Made by a program: the position numbers and the translations under genes. Under the pieces are notes generated by a model that was not told where the DNA came from, did no database searches, and saw only the letters and a program-made list of their open reading frames with translations. Below are positions 40,349-44,987 of a DNA stretch of 44,987 nucleotides, in pieces; positions within the stretch are counted from its first letter, which is position 1, and every line of letters starts with the position of its first letter. The DNA comes from Pontiellaceae bacterium B12219 (GTDB taxonomy: Bacteria > Verrucomicrobiota > Kiritimatiellia > Kiritimatiellales > Pontiellaceae), in NCBI GenBank assembly GCA_029432795.1, contig JARNMJ010000034.1, positions 1 to 44,987 of the forward strand, read 5' to 3'.

Positions 40349-43300
40349 ATGAATTTTTCCCGCTACTTTGTCGACCGGCCGATTATGGCTTCGGTGCTCT
40401 CGCTGCTGATTCTGCTCGGCGGTTTAATCGCTGTATTCAAACTGCCGATCTCGGAATATCCCGAAGTGACGCCGCCGTCGATTGTGGTGCATGCCTCGTT
40501 CCCGGGAGCCAACCCTTCCGAGATTGCCCAGACGGTGGCGACTCCATTGGAGGAGCAGATCAACGGGGTCGAAAACATGCTCTACATGAATTCGCTCGCG
40601 ACCTCAGACGGCGCCATGAATCTGCGGGTCACCTTTGCCATCGGAACCGATCCGGACCTCGCCCAGCAACTCGTGCAGAACCGCGTTTCGCAGGCACTCC
40701 AACGCCTGCCGGAAGTCACGCGGCAACTGGGTGTGACCGTCACAAAAAGCTCACCGGACCTGGTGATGGTGGTGCATCTGCAATCCCCGAACAACCAATA
40801 CGACATGCTCTACCTGCGCAACTACGGCACGCTCAATGTGAAGGACGAGCTGGCCAAGATTAACGGCGTCGGCACCATCGGGCAGTTTGGCTCGGGCGAC
40901 TATGCCATGCGCATCTGGCTCAACCCCAACCGCGTGGCCGAACGCGATATGACCGCCACCGAAGTCGTTGCCGCCATTCGCCGCCAGAACGTGCAGGTTG
41001 CGGCGGGCCTCATCGGCGGACCGCCGTATGACAACTCGGTGCAGGTTCAAATGCCTGTCAATGTGCAAGGCCGTCTCCAAACCCCGGAAGAATTCGGCAA
41101 CGTGGTCATCAAGCGCGATGCCAACGGCGTGGTTACTCGATTGAGCGATGTCGCCCGCATTGAGCTCGATGCCCAGACCTATGCCCTGCGTTCGCTGCTC
41201 GACAGCAAGCAGGCCGCGGCCATGCCGGTTTTTGCTTCGCCCGGTGCAAATGCACTGCAGATTTCCGCAGACGTGCGTGCAACCATGAAACGCCTGAAGC
41301 AAAGCATGCCGGAAGGCGTCGACTATGAAATCGTCTACGACCCGACCGTCTTCGTGCGCAAGTCCATCAAAGCCGTGGTCAGCAGCCTCATTCAGTCGGT
41401 CCTGCTGGTGGCGCTCGTCGTGATCATCTTCCTGCAGAACTGGCGCGTATCCATCATTCCATTGCTGGCGGTTCCGGTTTCCATTATCGGCACCTTTGCC
41501 TTCATGTATTTTTTCGGATTCTCAATTAATGTGCTCTCCCTGTTCGGGCTGATTCTCGCCATCGGCATTGTGGTCGACGACGCCATTGTGGTGGTGGAAA
41601 ACGTGGAACGGAATGTGGCCGAGGGCCTGCCGCCGCGTGAGGCCACCATTAAGGCGATGAAGGAAGTCACCGGCCCGGTAATTGCCACCACGCTGGTGCT
41701 CGCCGGCGTCTTTATTCCCATCGCGTTCATCAGCGGTCTGACCGGACAGTTTTATCGCCAGTTTGCGCTGACGATTGCCATCGCCGCGTTCATCTCCACC
41801 TTTAATTCGCTCACCCTGAGCCCGGCGCTGTCGGCCCTGCTGCTGCGTCCGGCCGATGCACCGAAGGACAGGTTTACCAAATTGATCGACTTCCTGTTCG
41901 GCTGGTTTTTCCGGGGCTTCAACAAACTGTTTAAGCGCAACCAGAAAGACTATACCGTCACGCTCAAAACCGTTGCCAAACGCAAAGCCGGCATGATGCT
42001 GATTTACGGTCTGCTCGTCATCTTCACAGCCTTCACCTTCAAGCTCGTGCCGAAAGGCTTTATTCCGCTGCAGGACAAGCAGTATCTGATCACGTTCGCC
42101 GTACTGCCGCCCGGAGCCACACTGGAACGGACCGAAGCCGTGCTGCGCGAAATGCAGGCCATTGTTAAAACCGTGCCGGGCACCAAACACACGGTTCAGT
42201 TTCCCGGCCTTTCCATCAACGGATTCGTAAACTCCCCCAGTGCCGGGATTGCCTTTATTCCGTTGCAGGATTTTGAAGAGCGCACCGCGCCCGGGCTCGA
42301 CGGCGTTTCACTCGCGCAGACCATTCAGCAGCGGTTTAACGAAATCGACGGGGCCTTCATTGCCGTCTTTCCGCCGCCGCCGGTGCGCGGGCTCGGAAAT
42401 CTCGGCGGGTTTAAATTACAGATCGAAGACCGTTCCAATCAAGGCATGGAAGCCCTCGCGGATACGGTCCAGACCGTCATTGCAAAAGCCAACGAAGATC
42501 CGGCGCTGACCGGAGTCTTCTCGAGCTATAACGTAAACTTCCCGCAACTGCTGGCCGAGGTCGACCGTACCAAAGCCGAGCAGCTGGGCGTGCCGGTGGA
42601 TGAACTCTTCCGCACGATGCAGATTTATCTGGGCTCGATGTACGTGAACGACTTCAACCAGTTCGGCCGTACCTATCAAGTGATCGCCCAGGCCGATAAA
42701 ACCTTCCGTTCGCGACCGGCGGATATCGGCCGTCTGCAGACCCGCAACATTGACGGCAATATGGTTCCGCTCGGCGCCATGGTCGATGTGCAGGAAACCT
42801 TCGGTCCGGAGACGGCGATGCGCTACAACTCGTTCCCGTCGGCCGACATCAACGGCAAAGCCGCACCCGGCTATTCATCCGGTCAGGCGCAGGATGCCAT
42901 CACAAAAATTCTGAAAGAAACCCTGCCGCAGGGCATGGATTTCGAGTGGACGGAAATGACCTACCAGCAGATTCTGGCCGGGAATACCGCCATCTATATT
43001 TTCCCGCTCTGTCTGTTGCTGATCTTCCTGATTCTGGCGGCGCAGTATGAAAGCCTGACGATGCCGCTGGCCGTGATCCTGATTGTGCCGATGAGTATTC
43101 TCTCCGCCATGATCGGACTGTGGGTAACGGGGGCCGATAATAATATCTTCACCCAGATTGCGCTGTTTGTATTGGCCGGACTGGCCAGTAAGAATGCCAT
43201 TCTGATTGTGGAATTCGCCCGCGAACTGGAGCGGCAGGGCGAGGATATTGCCACCGCCGCCATCGAAGCATCGCGGATGCGTTTGCGCCCAATTCTGATG

Positions 43301-43504
43301 ACCTCCGTTTCGTTTATTGCCGGCGTGCTGCCGCTGATGCTCAGCACCGGTGCCGGCTCCGAAATGCGCCGCGCCATTGGCCTGGCCGTGTTTGCCGGCA
43401 TGGTCGGGGTCACGCTTTTCGGCCTGGTCTTCACCCCCGTCTTCTACATCGTATTGCGTAAGCTTGAAGTGAAGCTTTCCAAAAAGAAGGAACTCTCCGC
43501 ATGA
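40349..43504 (+). CDS. RND multidrug efflux transporter (AcrB/HAE1 family)
   Basis: This 1051-residue proton-driven inner-membrane pump has twelve hydrophobic segments and two large periplasmic loops. Hallmarks are FVDRPIMASVLSLLILLGG at the first helix, the proton-relay pair in GIVVDDAIVVVENVERN (about residues 409-412), the GFVNSPSAGIAFIPL region, and GLASKNAILIVEFARELE in the second half. The length and repeat structure are complete. It lies 14 bp after the adaptor gene, and its stop overlaps the start of the outer-membrane factor by four bases. Confidence 0.96.
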   Translation: MNFSRYFVDRPIMASVLSLLILLGGLIAVFKLPISEYPEVTPPSIVVHASFPGANPSEIAQTVATPLEEQINGVENMLYMNSLATSDGAMNLRVTFAIGTDPDLAQQLVQNRVSQALQRLPEVTRQLGVTVTKSSPDLVMVVHLQSPNNQYDMLYLRNYGTLNVKDELAKINGVGTIGQFGSGDYAMRIWLNPNRVAERDMTATEVVAAIRRQNVQVAAGLIGGPPYDNSVQVQMPVNVQGRLQTPEEFGNVVIKRDANGVVTRLSDVARIELDAQTYALRSLLDSKQAAAMPVFASPGANALQISADVRATMKRLKQSMPEGVDYEIVYDPTVFVRKSIKAVVSSLIQSVLLVALVVIIFLQNWRVSIIPLLAVPVSIIGTFAFMYFFGFSINVLSLFGLILAIGIVVDDAIVVVENVERNVAEGLPPREATIKAMKEVTGPVIATTLVLAGVFIPIAFISGLTGQFYRQFALTIAIAAFISTFNSLTLSPALSALLLRPADAPKDRFTKLIDFLFGWFFRGFNKLFKRNQKDYTVTLKTVAKRKAGMMLIYGLLVIFTAFTFKLVPKGFIPLQDKQYLITFAVLPPGATLERTEAVLREMQAIVKTVPGTKHTVQFPGLSINGFVNSPSAGIAFIPLQDFEERTAPGLDGVSLAQTIQQRFNEIDGAFIAVFPPPPVRGLGNLGGFKLQIEDRSNQGMEALADTVQTVIAKANEDPALTGVFSSYNVNFPQLLAEVDRTKAEQLGVPVDELFRTMQIYLGSMYVNDFNQFGRTYQVIAQADKTFRSRPADIGRLQTRNIDGNMVPLGAMVDVQETFGPETAMRYNSFPSADINGKAAPGYSSGQAQDAITKILKETLPQGMDFEWTEMTYQQILAGNTAIYIFPLCLLLIFLILAAQYESLTMPLAVILIVPMSILSAMIGLWVTGADNNIFTQIALFVLAGLASKNAILIVEFARELERQGEDIATAAIEASRMRLRPILMTSVSFIAGVLPLMLSTGAGSEMRRAIGLAVFAGMVGVTLFGLVFTPVFYIVLRKLEVKLSKKKELSA

Positions 43505-44841
43505 ACCTGAAACCTCTGTTTTTACTGCCCCTGCTTTTGAGCGGATGCGTCTCGATGCAGGAACTTCCCGAACCGGGAACGCCCGACGTCTGGGAATTCT
43601 CGGCATCCACCGTTTCCACCAACGAGCTGTCGGCCTGGTGGACCTCCTTCAACGATCCGGACCTGAATGCGTTGGTGGAACTTGCGCTGACCAACAGTCC
43701 GCGGCAGCGCATCGCCGCGGCCCGGATTGAAGAGGCCCGCGGCATTCGCCGCACGGCCCGGTCCAGCCTGTTTCCAACCCTTGGAATCGCGGGAGCGGCG
43801 GGACGCGAGCGGGAACCGCTGACGGAATCCACCGGCAATTTTTACGACACGGGTTTTGATGCCTCCTACGAGCTGGATCTGTTTGGAAAAAACCGGAACA
43901 CCGTAAAGGCTGCGGATGCGCAGTTCCAGGCTTTGGAAGCCGACTTCCAACAGGTTGAAATCACCCTGGCCGGCGAAGTGGCCCGCACCTACATCGATTT
44001 CCGCGCCGCCGAAAAACAGCGCGCCATTGCCGAAAAGAATCTGGAGGCGCAGGAGGCCACTCTGAAGCTCGTTCAGCATCAGCGCGATCTGGGCGAGAGT
44101 CCTCAGCTGGATGTGGAACGCTCGGCGAGTCTGGTGAATACCACCCGCGCGTCGATCCCCGAATATAAACGCCAGGCCGATAACGCGCGCCTTCAGCTGG
44201 CGGTGCTCACAGGGCAGCTGCCGCAGGACCTGCAACCGCTGTCCTCCGATACCTCAGTCGTTCCCGGCGCGGACATTGCGCCACTGCTGTTGGCACCGGC
44301 CGACGTGATGGCCAACCGGCCGGATATCCGCAGCGCCGCCGCCTTGCTTGCGGCCAACACCGCACAGGTCAAGGTTTCCGTTGCGGAGCTCTACCCCACC
44401 ATCAGCCTGTCCGGATTCTATGGAATGGCGGAAGGCGTCTTGTTTGATTCCGCAACGGTTTGGAGCGGGGCCATCGGGGGCGCCGTGAACCTGATCGACT
44501 TCGGGCGCGTGGAGGGCCGGATTGATGCAGCGCAAGCGCGCGAACGGCAAGCGTATGAACTGTACCGACTGACGATTCTGCAGGCGGTTGCCGATGTTGA
44601 AACAGCCTTGATCGATCATGAGCGCATCAGCGAGCAGTATGGATCGCGCAAAAAGGCCTATAACAATTCTGCGGCGGCGCTGAAGCTTTCGGAAGAACTC
44701 TTTCGGGAAGGGGAGATTTCCTTTCTGGATGTGCTCGATGCCCAGCGCACCGTGAACGACACCGACGCCGCGCTGGTCGCTGTGGAAGCGGCTCAGGCAC
44801 AAAGCATCGTGCGGCTTTATAAATCGCTCGGCATTTATTAA
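43501..44841 (+). CDS. Outer-membrane efflux lipoprotein (OprM/NodT, TolC family)
   Basis: This 446-residue trimeric channel protein is complete. The signal sequence ends in the lipobox LLSGC (Cys16). Two outer-membrane-efflux repeats follow, with NPR-like TNSPRQRIAAARIEEARG and FDASYELDLFGKNRNTVKAAD in the first half. TNTAQ-type AANTAQVKVSVAELYPTISLSGFYG and LRLY-type REGEISFLDVLDAQRTVND lie in the second half. It begins on an ATGA overlap with the pump gene. Two perfect TTCCAR dyads lie inside (43772 and 43924). Confidence 0.95.
   Translation: MNLKPLFLLPLLLSGCVSMQELPEPGTPDVWEFSASTVSTNELSAWWTSFNDPDLNALVELALTNSPRQRIAAARIEEARGIRRTARSSLFPTLGIAGAAGREREPLTESTGNFYDTGFDASYELDLFGKNRNTVKAADAQFQALEADFQQVEITLAGEVARTYIDFRAAEKQRAIAEKNLEAQEATLKLVQHQRDLGESPQLDVERSASLVNTTRASIPEYKRQADNARLQLAVLTGQLPQDLQPLSSDTSVVPGADIAPLLLAPADVMANRPDIRSAAALLAANTAQVKVSVAELYPTISLSGFYGMAEGVLFDSATVWSGAIGGAVNLIDFGRVEGRIDAAQARERQAYELYRLTILQAVADVETALIDHERISEQYGSRKKAYNNSAAALKLSEELFREGEISFLDVLDAQRTVNDTDAALVAVEAAQAQSIVRLYKSLGIY
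43772..43786. repeat. TTCCAR-N3-YTGGAA dyad inside the outer-membrane factor gene (copy 1)
   Basis: A perfect match, read as F-P-T-L-G (same phase as the cobB copy). Confidence 0.9.
43924..43938. repeat. TTCCAR-N3-YTGGAA dyad inside the outer-membrane factor gene (copy 2)
   Basis: A perfect match 152 bp after copy 1, read as F-Q-A-L-E. A further one-mismatch copy follows at about 43945. Confidence 0.9.
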
Positions 44842-44864
44842 AAACAAAACAGAGGAATAAAAAT

Positions 44865-44897
44865 ATGAGCATCACAATCGAAAACAAAGTCGCCTAG
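44865..44897 (+). pseudogene. Ten-codon remnant of a short-chain dehydrogenase-like gene
   Basis: An AGAGGA site nine bases upstream and an ATG at 44865 start the peptide MSITIENKVA, followed at once by TAG. The peptide looks like the N-terminus of a short-chain dehydrogenase (the next residues would be LVTGA). The frame is lost exactly where an insertion-sequence-like end begins, so this would be the next gene of the efflux operon, cut by insertion. Confidence 0.6.
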
Positions 44898-44987
44898 CAG
44901 TCTGTCGGACTTATCCTTTTTCAGTTAACAAATACCATGCTAGACTGGTCCAGTCTCAGTCTTAACGGAATATGTCTATGGCTACTC
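44898..44987 (+). mobile_element. Probable left end of an insertion sequence, cut by the window edge
   Basis: The sequence change falls at a CTAG tetramer (44894-44897), followed by CAGTCTGTCGGACTTA, which resembles terminal repeats of known insertion sequences; I cannot assign a family. A leader of about 75 bp holds the palindrome AGACTGGTCCAGTCT (44942-44956). An ATG at 44972 opens a frame that runs off the window and could be a transposase. An alternative is a deletion junction followed by a regulator or antitoxin gene. Confidence 0.45.
44942..44956. repeat. 7-bp-arm palindrome upstream of the terminal open frame
   Basis: AGACTGG and CCAGTCT form a perfect dyad around one T, 15 bp before the ATG at 44972. 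It could be an operator or part of a promoter of that partial gene. Confidence 0.6.

Noticed and set aside
1-44987. rRNA, tRNA, riboswitch or prophage
   Set aside because: No stretch resembling these was seen by eye; a covariance-model search was not possible here.

Overview
The window reads as a piece of a Gram-negative chromosome of roughly mid-50s GC. It has lipoprotein signal sequences, an outer-membrane polysaccharide export channel, an RND efflux pump with outer-membrane factor, and a Kdo-type capsule pathway. A secreted protein with an SLA1-homology (SHD1) domain, COG5610-like HAD proteins and many intergenic short repeats suggest the PVC superphylum, perhaps Kiritimatiellota/Verrucomicrobiota. 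That placement is inference; no rRNA or tRNA gene is present to test it.

Layout. 1-5.8 kb: a minus-strand housekeeping block, rpsA (own promoter and terminator), tyrS, yebC and ruvC, preceded by a fermentative D-lactate dehydrogenase (ldhA). 6.1-8.9 kb: AEC-family transporter, LysM lipoprotein and short-form signal peptide peptidase (sppA). 9.0-21.4 kb: an ABC-transporter-dependent capsule locus. Eight tightly packed minus-strand genes (kpsS, OPX protein, a 1155-aa GT-B-like/HAD protein, O-acetyltransferase, kpsC, kpsE, kpsM, kpsT) converge on kpsF (arabinose-5-phosphate isomerase) on the plus strand. A sigma-54-like promoter precedes kpsS. 21.6-26.4 kb: a plus-strand operon of PpiD-like chaperone, FxsA, HAD-UbiA prenyltransferase, PfkB kinase and a STAS-like protein. 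26.4-31.5 kb: priA, hpf, a SelW-like Rdx protein, a small membrane protein, a sirtuin and trmO. 31.5-35 kb: an accessory patch with a HAD phosphatase, a secreted SHD1/hemopexin-like protein, a deleted copy of the same phosphatase on the far side, and a LysE-type exporter. 35.1-44.9 kb: a TetR regulator with a flavodoxin-like iron-sulfur flavoprotein on one side. On the other side is a long operon (AhpD-like protein, 56-aa protein, FrnE-like DsbA, DJ-1/PfpI protein, RND adaptor, pump and outer-membrane factor). TGAACG-type operators lie in the divergent gap. This looks like an electrophile/redox-stress detoxification regulon. Its next gene is cut off after ten codons by what looks like an insertion-sequence end at the window edge.

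Two repeat systems run across all these regions and are the most novel-looking content. (1) A dispersed 15-bp dyad, TTCCAR-N3-YTGGAA, occurs 13 times, ten of them inside genes or a gene remnant and in three different codon phases. By chance about 0.04 copies would be expected in 45 kb. (2) Several gene-to-gene junctions hold short arrays with a 7-bp period built as two opposed arms, for example GTAANNN units on the left and TTACNNN units on the right, around a core. At one junction the core is a perfect REP-like hairpin.
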